DNA of 31,559 nt from an uncultured Oscillibacter sp. (GCA_910584995.1 CAJUDW010000027.1:1-31559); one strand, 5' to 3'; numbered from the stretch's first letter, positions 7,312-15,997 are shown. Numbers and translations are program-made. The notes: generated from the letters alone by a model not told the origin.

Positions 7312-8624
7312 AGAAGAGTCGAAGCAGAGAGAGCAGGAGATGGGCAGCCGCCTGCCTGACGGGACTTACGATTTTTTCCCTGGCCGCCTGTGGAGGGGAG
7401 GAAAACCCCACAAATCTGATTGCGCAGGATGAGGGCGGTGAACGGGTTGTCAATCTGTTCAGCCCAATGGAAAAAACCGATCCCAACGCAGAAAATGCCG
7501 CCCGGAACGCGCTGGATCTGACGGTGGCAATGGCCGAATCCTCGCTGGGGGTGACGGTAGCGTACAACACCTATACGGCGGAAAATTACCAGGAGAAAAC
7601 CTACGACCAGGTTTCCCTTGACCGGGCCCGCAGCAATATGGACGATCTCTATCTGCTCAATCCCGATACCATCCTGCTGCTGGGTGCGGAAGGGAAGCTG
7701 ATGGATCTCTCCGGCTTGGAAAACGCAAAAAACCTGCGGGAAATTATCTGGACCGCCAACACGGTGGACGGGAAATTGGTGGCTATTCCCCAGGAAGTGG
7801 TAGCCTATGGCCTGTTCGTCAACAAGGATCTGTTCGACCGGTACGGCCTCGCCCTGCCGGAAACGCCGGAGGAGTTTTTGGCGTGCTGCCGCGTGTTCCA
7901 GGAGAACGGCATTGAAACGCCTGTCGGCGCCAACCGCTGGTGGCTGGAAGCCTTCGTTTTCGCCCAAGCCTATGCGGATCTGTACAACGATGGGGACACT
8001 GCCGCAGAAATTGCCGCACTCAACAGCGGGGAGGCCCGCTACAGCGACTATATGCGCCCTGGCTTCGAGTTTTTACAGGAACTGATTGACTGCGGCTATC
8101 TTGACCCGGAGAAGGCCCTTGTCAGCGAGGCGATTGAGGCGGAAGGACCGGATTTCCTGGCGGGAAAGACCCCCATTGTCATGGCCTATTGGGGGGCTGC
8201 CAACACGGAGACTGCCTATGGGAAAACAGATTTTGAGATGCAGGTTATCGGGTTTCCCAGCAGCCGCGGGCAGATGCCGGTGATGTCTGTGACCGGATTG
8301 GCTGTGGGGGCGGAGGCGGAACACAGGGAGGACGCAGCCCGTGTCTTGGATATTCTTGTCTCCGACGAGGCGCTCCGGGTCTATGCTGAGGCCAACCGGG
8401 TGATTTCCCCCTCCAAAAATGTGGAGGTGGAGTGCATCCCCGCCTTAAAACCGCTGAATAACAGGATCCAGGAGGGCGTCTACGTGCTGGGCTCCAACGC
8501 AGGCATGAATGTGGAGCAGTGGGGCAATACCTGCTTGATTGTGCGGGAACTGCTGGCTGGCGCCACGGTAGACGACTGCATGGCGGCCTTTGACAAGTTG
8601 CAGGACGCCGCAGGGAATTCATAA
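7308..8624 (+). CDS. Extracellular solute-binding lipoprotein (family 1), coupled to the kinase
   Basis: The start at ATG 7308 overlaps the kinase TGA (7309-7311) and follows AAAGGA; an upstream in-frame ATG at 7284 lies inside the kinase gene and would spoil the signal peptide. The 438-residue product has an Arg-rich N-terminus, a hydrophobic stretch and a lipobox, SLAAC, with lipidated C28. The rest matches type 1 ABC-transporter binding proteins, for example the region IPQEVVAYGLFVNKDLFDRY, where a short binding segment precedes the hinge, and a Trp-rich stretch (NRWWLEAFVFAQAY). No permease or ATPase gene is nearby; a terminator follows. The simplest reading is that it binds an oligosaccharide or similar solute and presents it to the sensor domain of the neighbouring kinase. 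The ligand is unknown. Confidence 0.88.
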   Translation: MKKSRSRESRRWAAACLTGLTIFSLAACGGEENPTNLIAQDEGGERVVNLFSPMEKTDPNAENAARNALDLTVAMAESSLGVTVAYNTYTAENYQEKTYDQVSLDRARSNMDDLYLLNPDTILLLGAEGKLMDLSGLENAKNLREIIWTANTVDGKLVAIPQEVVAYGLFVNKDLFDRYGLALPETPEEFLACCRVFQENGIETPVGANRWWLEAFVFAQAYADLYNDGDTAAEIAALNSGEARYSDYMRPGFEFLQELIDCGYLDPEKALVSEAIEAEGPDFLAGKTPIVMAYWGAANTETAYGKTDFEMQVIGFPSSRGQMPVMSVTGLAVGAEAEHREDAARVLDILVSDEALRVYAEANRVISPSKNVEVECIPALKPLNNRIQEGVYVLGSNAGMNVEQWGNTCLIVRELLAGATVDDCMAAFDKLQDAAGNS

Positions 8625-8629
8625 AATTT

Positions 8630-8660
8630 GTCCGCTCCGGTCGGAAAGGCCGGAGCGGAC
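8630..8660 (+). terminator. Hairpin directly after the binding-protein gene
   Basis: A perfect 11-bp stem, GTCCGCTCCGG (8630-8640) with CCGGAGCGGAC (8650-8660), starts five bases after the stop. There is only a short TGCTTAT tail, so it may act with the stronger hairpin at 8695-8739 or protect the 3' end. Confidence 0.55.
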
Positions 8661-8694
8661 TGCTTATCTGCAACCCTTTGCCTCTTTAAACAAG

Positions 8695-8739
8695 ACGCTC
8701 CCCGGCAGGGATCCATGGGGATTCCCTGCCGGGGAGCGT
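8695..8739. terminator. Bidirectional terminator between convergent genes
   Basis: A perfect 17-bp GC-rich stem, 8695-8711 with 8723-8739, has an 11-base loop. It separates the plus-strand kinase operon from the minus-strand surface-protein gene that ends at 8752. On the minus strand the stem is followed by CTTGTTTAAA. Confidence 0.8.
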
Positions 8740-8751
8740 TGGGTTTCTGCC

Positions 8752-11637
8752 TTACCGCCCGGAGGCGGGGCCCACCAGATAGTTTTTGAGGATCTGCGCG
8801 GCCTGCGCCCGGGTGGTCTGTCCGCCGGGCGCAAGGACGCCGGTCTGATACCCGCCGATAATCCCCTTTTCAACGGCCCAGCGCACGGCCTCCTGGGCGT
8901 AGGCGCTGATTTGGCCGGAGTCGCTGAAGGTGAGGGGCGCGCCGGAGGATTCCGGGCTTCCCTCGTACCGCCAGAGTATCGTTACCATCTGCTCCCGGGT
9001 AATGCGGTCATAGGGCCTGAACAGGCCGTCGCCGTAGCCGCCGGTAATCCCATTGGCGGCGGACCAGGATACTGCCCCGGCGTATACGCTGCCGGCGGGC
9101 ACATCCGGGAAAATCCCTTCTTCCGCAGCGGCGGGCCTGCCCGCCTGGTTATACAGGATCTGCACCAGCATGGCCCGGGACAAAGGTACGTCCGGGGCGA
9201 ACCGGCTCCCTTCATAGCCGTTCATCAGGTGGTTCCGGCTGGCAAATTCCACTGCGTCATAATACCATGCATCGCCGGATACGTCTGTAAACGGGTTATG
9301 CCACGGGGTTTCCGGTACGGTTTCCTCTGCTTCCGGCGGCGGGGCAGGCCGGAATTCCACCGACAAGGTGACAGTCCGCCTTGGCATGGTGAACGTATAT
9401 TTCCCGCCGCCCGCTTCAGCCAGTTCCAGCGGGTTCCCGTCCCGGTCCACGGCGCTGATCCCTGCCAGCAGATAGCCCTCGTCGGGGAGGGCCGTAACCG
9501 TTACCGTATCCCCGGCGGCGGCTTTCCCCGGGCTGAGCCGGATCCGGCCACCGCTGGAAGCGGAGACAGAAACGGTATAATAGGTCTTGGTATTGCTCTC
9601 GCGATCGGGGCCGGGATCCGGTTTGCTGCTGCCGGAGCCGGAACTGCCGGAACTGGGGCTGTCAGAAACCCACCGGGCATATATCGTTGTATCATCAGAA
9701 AATACGGTATCTGCCGTTACCATGGATCCGCCGGAGGGCTCCGCAAACCAGCCGGCAAAACTGTATCCGGTGCGGGTGGGTACAGGCAGGCGGGGCAGGG
9801 TTCCGTCTATCCCGGCGCTCATGGCGGCAGGCTGAACCCGGCCTCCGGCGGCGTCGAAGGTGATAATGCAGGCGTTTTCGTGGATATTATCCGGCCCGGC
9901 CAGGAAAACCGGCGGGATATCCAGCCGCAGGACCGGCGAGGTATTGCCACGGGATGCGGACAGCAGCATGAGTTCGCTTTCCGGCTGGGTCACGATCACC
10001 GTATAGTCCAGCTGGCCGTAAGCGCCGGGGGTATCGGTGGTTTCGCCAACAGGTGGGGTATAGGTTTCCACCTGGACGGAAGGGCTGCACCCGGGCACGC
10101 CCAGTTCCTCCAGTTGCTCTTCCGCCAGATCCTCCGCGTAAGCGGCGGCCTCCTCCTGGGACAGCCCTGCCGGGGCCAGGCTTGTGCCCAGCCCTTCGCC
10201 TATGGCGTCCCCAAGCCCTGTCCCGCATCTGCCGCAGACGGAATCCTGGAGGAAGCTGTGCCCGGCGGCAGGGATGGCTTCCGTTTTCATGGTGCCGCAG
10301 CCGGGGAGAGAACAGCTATAGGTCATGACACCCGCCTCCGTGCAGGTGGGAGCCAGGGTGATTTGGCCGTTGTCCCAGGTGTGCCGGGCGGCGATAGTCA
10401 GCCGGGTGGACTGCCCGCCGTAGGTGACGGTCACCGTCTGATCCCCCTCCGCCTGTTCGTCATAGCCGGAGCACATGGCGGCAATCAGCGGCAGGGTGCA
10501 GGTACCGTGGCAGTAGCAGGATGTGGTGACAGCCAGGTTTGCGTCCGCCAGCAGGGATTCCAGATCCGTCCCCGGCTTGCCGTAAATAGCCTGGGCGGAG
10601 AGTTCCAGGCCGGTAAAACGGCAGTAGGTGGCGGCGGCAAAGTCCTGGGTCCAGTTGTGTTTTCCGGCTGCGGGCCGGGTCCCGTAGTAGTGCCCGACGC
10701 CGATGTGGACAGAGTGCGGGCTCTCGATATTCCTGCGGTGGCCGGGACTGTGAAGCCAGCTGTTCATTACGCTGGCAGCGGTGGTTTGCCCGGAGGCGAT
10801 ATTTTCCGCGCTGTAATGATAGAGTACCTCGCACTCCTGATAGGCGGTCCAGCAGATTCTGCCGTCCGGGCGGGTATGATCCGGGCGGTAATCAACATAG
10901 ATCTCCTGTGCCCGGAGGCTTGCCGTGTCCTGCAATTCCCTGAAAACGGAGAGGGGCGTGAGGCCTATGCCCATCCGGTGCTGGTTGACCAGCCGCAGGA
11001 CCTCCCAGCCCATTTCGTCCATATCGCCGGGAAGTGCCGGTGGGGGCGGGGCCGGAATGGCCTCGCCGTGGCCGGGTTCCGGATCCGGCATAGGATCGGG
11101 ATCAGGCTCCGGGCCGGGATCCGCCCCGGAGGAGCCATTGGCGACGCCGTTTTCCTGCATCAGATCCCGCAGGCCGTTTACCGGCAGCCCTGGAGCCCCA
11201 ACAAGCGTCGCCACATATTCCCGGGAAAGGGCGGTTTTGGTGGATGTATTATAAGTGACGGCAATGGGCCAGTCGGGCCAGGCGTCGGACTTTACCTCAA
11301 ACAGCTTTTCCAGGCCCCCGTCAATGCGGGAGGGATCGCCGGCCCCGCCAGAAAAGGCGTAGTAGTAAAGCTTGATCCGGTTTTGGTTGGCATAATCCGA
11401 AAATTGCTTGATGGCAGTGGGGATAGGGGCGAAGCCGTCTGCGGGATAGCAGATCAGCACGACCTCCCGGGTCTCCGTTTTATTGGCGATCCGCTCAATC
11501 ATTCCGGCAGCCTCTGCCTGTGTCAAGCCTACCCAGAAATCCGTATCCGGCGGCAGTTCAAACGCAGCCGCGGTTCCTTGCAGCAGCGCCAGCGCCATGC
11601 ACAGTGCCAGCAGGATAGATTCCAGCCGCTTCCTCAT
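8752..11637 (-). CDS. Secreted CAP-domain protein with SLH cell-wall anchors
   Basis: The product has 961 residues. A signal peptide (1-25, ending near GTAAA) leads to a thioredoxin-like region without CXXC (about 28-165). A Pro/Asp/Glu linker (172-205) precedes a CAP/SCP (YkwD-like) domain (about 210-336) with H254 in DHTRPDG, E278 in SAENIASG and the SWLHSPGHRRNI motif. Next come Cys-rich segments (375-475) with CXXC-type pairs, an InlB-like beta repeat (about 590-656) ending in TIYARW, a Ser/Gly linker, and a second beta repeat (about 686-763). Three S-layer homology modules follow (about 781-833, 842-893, 902-955). SLH modules bind pyruvylated wall polymer, so the protein should sit on the cell surface. 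The role of the CAP domain in bacteria is not settled. The start follows GGGAGGA with an 11-base gap. Confidence 0.92.
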   Translation of the reverse strand: MRKRLESILLALCMALALLQGTAAAFELPPDTDFWVGLTQAEAAGMIERIANKTETREVVLICYPADGFAPIPTAIKQFSDYANQNRIKLYYYAFSGGAGDPSRIDGGLEKLFEVKSDAWPDWPIAVTYNTSTKTALSREYVATLVGAPGLPVNGLRDLMQENGVANGSSGADPGPEPDPDPMPDPEPGHGEAIPAPPPPALPGDMDEMGWEVLRLVNQHRMGIGLTPLSVFRELQDTASLRAQEIYVDYRPDHTRPDGRICWTAYQECEVLYHYSAENIASGQTTAASVMNSWLHSPGHRRNIESPHSVHIGVGHYYGTRPAAGKHNWTQDFAAATYCRFTGLELSAQAIYGKPGTDLESLLADANLAVTTSCYCHGTCTLPLIAAMCSGYDEQAEGDQTVTVTYGGQSTRLTIAARHTWDNGQITLAPTCTEAGVMTYSCSLPGCGTMKTEAIPAAGHSFLQDSVCGRCGTGLGDAIGEGLGTSLAPAGLSQEEAAAYAEDLAEEQLEELGVPGCSPSVQVETYTPPVGETTDTPGAYGQLDYTVIVTQPESELMLLSASRGNTSPVLRLDIPPVFLAGPDNIHENACIITFDAAGGRVQPAAMSAGIDGTLPRLPVPTRTGYSFAGWFAEPSGGSMVTADTVFSDDTTIYARWVSDSPSSGSSGSGSSKPDPGPDRESNTKTYYTVSVSASSGGRIRLSPGKAAAGDTVTVTALPDEGYLLAGISAVDRDGNPLELAEAGGGKYTFTMPRRTVTLSVEFRPAPPPEAEETVPETPWHNPFTDVSGDAWYYDAVEFASRNHLMNGYEGSRFAPDVPLSRAMLVQILYNQAGRPAAAEEGIFPDVPAGSVYAGAVSWSAANGITGGYGDGLFRPYDRITREQMVTILWRYEGSPESSGAPLTFSDSGQISAYAQEAVRWAVEKGIIGGYQTGVLAPGGQTTRAQAAQILKNYLVGPASGR

Positions 11638-11697
11638 AAAGATCCATTCCTCCCAAATCTTAAATCAATAATCAATGTGCGGGGGCGGTTTTGATGT

Positions 11698-11726
11698 ATT
11701 GTACCGTATTTCCATGGAGAATTCAA
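11698..11726 (-). promoter_or_regulatory. Promoter of the CAP/SLH gene
   Basis: On the minus strand TTGAAT (11721-11726) and TACAAT (11698-11703) have a 17-base spacer. Initiation near 11691 gives a leader of about 55 bases. Confidence 0.75.
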
Positions 11727-11772
11727 GATATTTCATGGGGCCGCGGCATGGGGCGGGGTTTTGTACCTTTAA

Positions 11773-11880
11773 AATATAGTGGCAGCCGGCCGCTGTGACT
11801 ACGTGATGGCCAATCCGCCCTTCAGTGTGGACAAGGCCAATGCCAAATCCACCCAGAGCGCAGGCCGTCTGCCTTTCGGA
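11773..11880 (+). pseudogene. Fragment of a type I restriction methyltransferase (HsdM)
   Basis: The frame through 11794 reads CDYVMANPPFSVDKANAK and then QSAGRLPFG. The NPPF tetrad is the catalytic motif IV of N6-adenine methyltransferases, and the surrounding pattern (DYVMANPPFNVD, later RLPFG) is typical of HsdM. Only about 36 codons survive: a stop lies just upstream (11770-11772), and after RLPFG the sequence loses all resemblance and reaches a stop at about 11921. There is no start codon or ribosome-binding site. This is debris from a lost or moved restriction-modification locus. Confidence 0.7.
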
Positions 11881-12078
11881 GTCGCTCCTTGCCGGCCGTG
11901 GATTCCTGCTCCAGGATCTGATTGACGCCCAGGATTTTGAAAAACGGGCGCTGCTGCAAACGGAGGCTGATGCGGTATCTGCTGATCCGAAGGAAAAGCA
12001 GGCGTTTCATGCCGGGGCTTCCGAACTGGCGCGCCTGATGAAATATGCCAGATGTCCGGATTGCGTGCAATACCAAGA

Positions 12079-12110
12079 ATAGTATCAGGCTATCATAGTA
12101 TCAGGCTATC
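12079..12110. repeat. Perfect 16-bp tandem duplication
   Basis: ATAGTATCAGGCTATC occurs twice head to tail, at 12079-12094 and 12095-12110. The stop codon of the degenerate frame ending at 12082 lies in the first copy. It may be a replication-slippage product or a scar of element insertion or loss. Confidence 0.9.
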
Positions 12111-12182
12111 GTTGAGGCGTACAACAGCCGCCCCACCGGGTTTTTCGTTTATGCTTCATAGTTGAATGTGCCCTTCGGATCT

Positions 12183-12437
12183 TCAACCGGAAGGGGAAGG
12201 CCCCCGGCAGGGGGGGGTATCTTGCGGCAAAACGTTCAGGTCCCTGCAGTTGATAGCTTCCGCCATTTTTCGGAAGGCGGCTTTTTGCCAGGCCCGTCCC
12301 AGATCCGGATGTGCCGCCTGCCAGGCGTCCTTAACATATTGATCGGTTTCCTGCCTGGCCCGGTATTCCGCAGTGCCCGGTTTTTTGGAGCGCCTCCGGA
12401 CCTGGGGCATAGGGATCCCGCAGATAGGTGCTTCCAC
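12183..12437 (-). CDS. Possible small unrecognised protein
   Basis: This 84-codon frame starts at a GTG at 12437. The N-terminal part is basic (RRRSKKPG) and the middle is amphipathic (ETDQYVKDAWQAAHPDLG, AWQKAAFRKMAEAINC). The C-terminal Pro/Gly tail looks like chance coding. No ribosome-binding site is clear, and the surroundings are gene debris. It may be a remnant; function unknown. Confidence 0.22.
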   Translation of the reverse strand: MEAPICGIPMPQVRRRSKKPGTAEYRARQETDQYVKDAWQAAHPDLGRAWQKAAFRKMAEAINCRDLNVLPQDTPPCRGPSPSG

Positions 12438-12635
12438 CGCCCAGGGCCGGATGCAGCAAGTCCACCTTTATAGTCGCTCAGGGGGATAGGCCTGCATAAA
12501 ACCACAGTCCTTTATTATTTGCCAGGGGAGTTAAGATACTTGAAAGCCATTTTTTGCCCTGTCTGGCGAAAAATTCCCTCGTCGTTTGACATATTGTTAA
12601 TGTTCAAACAAAGCCCAAACAGCCCTGATGGCCTG

Positions 12636-12679
12636 GCCAGTAAAAACGTCAGATTGGCGTGTTTTTTTGCTTTACTGGC
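12636..12679 (+). other. Stem-loop in the intergenic region
   Basis: GCCAGTAAA (12636-12644) pairs with TTTACTGGC (12671-12679). A run of seven T lies inside the hairpin, so it is not a normal terminator on this strand. No gene is secure between 12500 and 13090. A 78-codon plus-strand frame (12519-12755) has an ATG but no ribosome-binding site. Confidence 0.45.
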
Positions 12680-13011
12680 AATGCCGGTGTGGGCACGGGT
12701 TTTCTTACATGAACATAGCGCGCAGGTTCCCGGAGAGTTTGGAAGGACTGGATAAGAAAAAGCAGGAGATGTCCCGGCTGCCATGCCAAACGGGCAGGGG
12801 GTGGCTTGGGGTTTTGCCGGCTGTTTTTGGCGGGCTGGGAGGGCGGGGCGCAAGCCATGCTCCCATTTTCCTGAACGTTAAAGCAGGCAATTTTTGGAAT
12901 TTCCATTTTATAACTTTTTGCCGTCCAAAACCAAAACTTTTATAAGTATTATGAAAAAATTGAAACGCAGGGATGAAATTGAGATAAATTTTCGAAAAGG
13001 AAAATAGAGGC

Positions 13012-13040
13012 TTGATTTTCCCAGAGTTTTCATTTAGAAT
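13012..13040 (+). promoter_or_regulatory. Promoter of the signalling block
   Basis: TTGATT (13012-13017) and TAGAAT (13035-13040) have a 17-base spacer. The hairpin GCCCCGTGGGGC lies directly at the expected start of the transcript. The leader before the response-regulator gene is about 48 bases. Confidence 0.75.
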
Positions 13041-13094
13041 GGGCCCCGTGGGGCTTATGAAACCGCCCAGCAACAAGACAGGGAGGCAATCATA

Positions 13095-13457
13095 ATGAAA
13101 AAGCGCATCTTAGTAGTAGACGATGATGGCATGAACTTGGCCAGGACCAAAATCATCCTGGGAAAGGAATATGATGTTCTTTTGGCGAATTCGGGAATCG
13201 AAGCGCTGATGAAGCTGAAGAGCGAAAAGGTGGATATGGTTCTGCTGGATATAGATATGCCGGAGATGAACGGTATGGAGACGTTTGAACGGATGAAGGG
13301 GTTTGCCGCCGGGATCCCCGTGATTTTTTTGACGGCGTCAGGGCTGGAAGAGGACGTAGTCAACGCAATCAAACTAGGCGCGGTGAATTATTTGAAAAAG
13401 CCCTTCCGCCCCCAGGAACTGATCAAGCGGGTCACCCAGGAGTTTGAGAAGTCATGA
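13095..13457 (+). CDS. Single-domain response regulator (receiver only)
   Basis: The 120-residue product is one complete receiver. The acidic pocket is D9-D10 in LVVDDDGMN, the phosphorylated Asp is D52 in VLLDIDMPEMNG, the switch Thr is T80 in FLTAS and the conserved Lys is K102 in KKPF. There is no output domain, so it should act by protein contact or pass phosphate onward, as CheY or Spo0F do. GGGAGG lies about ten bases before the ATG. Its TGA overlaps the ATG of the next kinase gene (ATGA), a sign of tight co-expression. It is the natural phosphate partner of the neighbouring Hpt-bearing kinase. Confidence 0.95.
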   Translation: MKKRILVVDDDGMNLARTKIILGKEYDVLLANSGIEALMKLKSEKVDMVLLDIDMPEMNGMETFERMKGFAAGIPVIFLTASGLEEDVVNAIKLGAVNYLKKPFRPQELIKRVTQEFEKS

Positions 13458-15997
13458 GGGCAGAGGAGCAGACAAGCAGGCATCTCCTGCTGGCTATTGT
13501 CACCACAGTGTTCAGCAGCGTGCTGGGCCTCGTTACGATAGCCCTGGGGTGGGAACTTTGGGCACTCCCGCTGATGATGGCAGGCTGCTTCAGCGTTTGG
13601 CTGCTGCATATCGCCAGGGCCGGTTCGGATGCGCTTTACGAGAACCTGTGCACCGGGCTGATGCTGACCGAATTCTTTTTCTTCGGTGTGCATGAGACCA
13701 GCCTTTTCGATATACCCGCTGTGGCCTGCATCCTGATCCTCGTGCTGTTCATGCTGAACAAAAAGTGGATCCTGCATGCGATAGAGGCCCTGTATGTGCT
13801 GATCCTGTTGTATCACTGCCTGATCCTGCGTACGATCTCCCATCAGACGGGGCAGCGGGACCTGTTCCGCCTGGCAGTCAGTGCGGTGATGCTCTTCAGC
13901 GGTGCGGCTCTTGCAAGATATTGGATCAACAAGCGGAATGTGCAGCGGAAATGGTATGAGCATGTCTTCGCGGAACTGGAAACGGCGGGGAAGCAGAATG
14001 CCGTCTTTTTGTCAAATGTTTCCCATGAACTCCGTACGCCGATCAATATGGTTATCGGGATCAGCGAGGTGGCGCTGGGACGGGATCTTCCTCAGGATAT
14101 CCGGGCGGATATGACGTCCATCACAATGGCGGGAAAGCGCTTGTCCAACCAGATCAACAACATGCTGGACTATACGGAGATTATGGAAGGCACGTTGACC
14201 GCAGCCAAGAAGGAATATATGATTACTTCGGTGCTGAACGACGTGATCACCATGACCGCCCTGCAAAGTAACCGCCAGCATCTGGAACTGGTGTTTGACA
14301 TCGATCCCAAACTGCCGGCGGTCCTTGTGGGAGATGCGGAGAAGATCTCTCATGTGTTGAAAATCCTGGTGGAGAATTCCCTTAAATTTACAGAAGAGGG
14401 CGGTATAAACGTCCGGATCCGGAGCCGCCAGGAGTATTACGGCATCAATTTGGTTGTGGAAATCCGCGACACCGGCATTGGCATGACAGATGCGCAGCTG
14501 ACGGAGATGTACAACGTCTTTTATCAGGCGGATTCCGGGAGCAGCCGCTTTGCGGGTGGGCTTGGGCTTGGGCTTCCCATTGCCCAGGGGCTTTTGACTG
14601 CAATGGGAGGTTTTATCCATTTTGACAGCAAGGAGCAGCAGGGCTTGTCTGCCCATATTGTTATTCCCCAGGGCGTTGCGGATGAGCGGCCGTGTATTAT
14701 GCTGAACCATCCGGATCGGCTTTGCATTGCGTGTTATTTCAGGCCGGAAAAGTACAGCTGTGACGAGGTCCGGGAATATTATGACGGGCTGATTCTCAAT
14801 TTGGTGGAAGGTCTCGGCATCAAAGGGTATCAGACACATAATTTTGAGGGTTTGCTGAAGCTGCGGCGCAGCCATGAACTGACCCACGTGTTTATTACCC
14901 AGGCGGAGTACGAGGAGAACCGGGGATACTATGAGGAACTGGCGGATACCCTCCGGGTCGTTGTGATTGCGGAAAAGGAATTTTCCCTGCCGGGCGAAAG
15001 CAAGCTGCTGATTATCCATAAACCCTTCTCCGCCCTCTCTGTGGCAAACCTGCTGAACGGGGAAATCGGGGAGCGGGGCTTTGCGGAGGCGCAGGCCGCA
15101 GGGAGAAAACCCTTTACCTGCGTAGGCGTCCATGCGCTGGCGGTGGACGACGAAGAGATGAACCTGGTGGTTGCCAAGGGTGTCCTGGGAAGCTACGGGA
15201 TAGAGGTGGACACCTGCCTGAGCGGAAGGGAAGCAGTGGCACAGTGCGGCAGTACTGCCTATGACATTATTTTCCTGGATCACATGATGCCGGGGTTTGA
15301 TGGCGTGGAGACCCTGAAAAAGATCCGCGAAATCAATCACGGCGCCTATCAGGATCTGCCGGTGATTGCGCTGACCGCCAATACGGTTAGCGGCGCCAGG
15401 GAGATGTTCCGCAGTGAGGGCTTTACGGAATTTGTCCCCAAGCCTATTGAACGCACTGTTTTGGAGCGGGTCCTGCGGAAGGTGCTGCCCAAAAGCTGCA
15501 TCCAGTACAACCAAAGGCCCGTCAATGAGGAACCGGAAGGGCCAGAGGCACCGGAGGATACAGAGGCGTTTCCCGCAGAAGGCATAAAGGCTTCTGCGGC
15601 GGACGCCCGGCCGGAAACGGCATTTGAAGGGATTCCCTATGACCGGCTTTCCCAGGCTGGCGTCAATGCGGATTTGGGCCTGGACTACTGCGCCGGGGAC
15701 GAGGGCTTTTACCGGGAAATGCTGCGGATGTTCTGCGCCCAAGGCGGGGAGAAGCGGGCAGAGATCATTTCCCTGTATGAAAGCGCCAATTGGGCGGACT
15801 ACGCGGTCAAGGTCCACGCGCTGAAGAGCACGTCGCTGACGATCGGGGCGGAGGCGTTCTCCGCTCAGGCGAAAGAACTGGAGATGGCGGGGAAACAGGG
15901 CGATACCGGATATATCCAGGCGCATCACGCTGCATTGATGGAGGCGCATGAAGCGCTCTGCGGGCATATTGCAGGGCTCCTTCCGGCATCTTGCTAA
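13454..15997 (+). CDS. Hybrid histidine kinase with receiver and Hpt domains
   Basis: The product has 847 residues. About six membrane helices fill residues 10-156 with almost no extracellular loop, so it probably senses something in or close to the membrane. A short linker leads to HisKA with H191 in SNVSHELRTPIN and a HATPase domain (about 275-410). Residues 413-540 look like a degenerate receiver: the KPF motif remains (K523), but Gln483 follows Thr where the phospho-Asp should be and the acidic pair is missing. A complete receiver follows (about 560-680; D565/D566, D609 in FLDHMMPGFDG, K663). An acidic linker leads to a C-terminal Hpt domain (about 735-840) with H788 in VHALKSTSLTIGA. This gives a full His-Asp-His relay in one chain. 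The likely final acceptor is the receiver-only protein encoded just upstream. Confidence 0.94.
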   Translation: MRAEEQTSRHLLLAIVTTVFSSVLGLVTIALGWELWALPLMMAGCFSVWLLHIARAGSDALYENLCTGLMLTEFFFFGVHETSLFDIPAVACILILVLFMLNKKWILHAIEALYVLILLYHCLILRTISHQTGQRDLFRLAVSAVMLFSGAALARYWINKRNVQRKWYEHVFAELETAGKQNAVFLSNVSHELRTPINMVIGISEVALGRDLPQDIRADMTSITMAGKRLSNQINNMLDYTEIMEGTLTAAKKEYMITSVLNDVITMTALQSNRQHLELVFDIDPKLPAVLVGDAEKISHVLKILVENSLKFTEEGGINVRIRSRQEYYGINLVVEIRDTGIGMTDAQLTEMYNVFYQADSGSSRFAGGLGLGLPIAQGLLTAMGGFIHFDSKEQQGLSAHIVIPQGVADERPCIMLNHPDRLCIACYFRPEKYSCDEVREYYDGLILNLVEGLGIKGYQTHNFEGLLKLRRSHELTHVFITQAEYEENRGYYEELADTLRVVVIAEKEFSLPGESKLLIIHKPFSALSVANLLNGEIGERGFAEAQAAGRKPFTCVGVHALAVDDEEMNLVVAKGVLGSYGIEVDTCLSGREAVAQCGSTAYDIIFLDHMMPGFDGVETLKKIREINHGAYQDLPVIALTANTVSGAREMFRSEGFTEFVPKPIERTVLERVLRKVLPKSCIQYNQRPVNEEPEGPEAPEDTEAFPAEGIKASAADARPETAFEGIPYDRLSQAGVNADLGLDYCAGDEGFYREMLRMFCAQGGEKRAEIISLYESANWADYAVKVHALKSTSLTIGAEAFSAQAKELEMAGKQGDTGYIQAHHAALMEAHEALCGHIAGLLPASC

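Larger units (their letters stand above)
11881..12515. other. Degenerate stretch without a secure gene
   Basis: No open frame here has a good start and ribosome-binding site. A plus-strand frame ending at 12082 contains a protein-like helical piece (DFEKRALLQTEADAV, then ASELARLMKYARCPDC) whose 5' end runs out of frame over the HsdM fragment. On the minus strand 12183-12437 (84 codons, GTG start) contains a helical, Lys/Ala-rich stretch (HPDLGRAWQKAAFRKMAEAI) that could be a true small gene or another remnant. I recognise neither. Confidence 0.4.

Noticed and set aside
8590..11694. A very long open frame (1034 codons) on the plus strand opposite the CAP/SLH gene
   Set aside because: It mirrors the minus-strand gene, has Gly/Pro/Arg-rich low-quality protein sequence without any domain, and no ribosome-binding site. 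High GC keeps the opposite frame open.
12519..12755. A 78-codon plus-strand frame as a gene
   Set aside because: No ribosome-binding site, no domain, and it crosses a 44-base stem-loop.
14012..15967. A 651-codon minus-strand frame opposite the Hpt kinase
   Set aside because: It is an antisense shadow of a clear kinase gene, with no recognisable motif.
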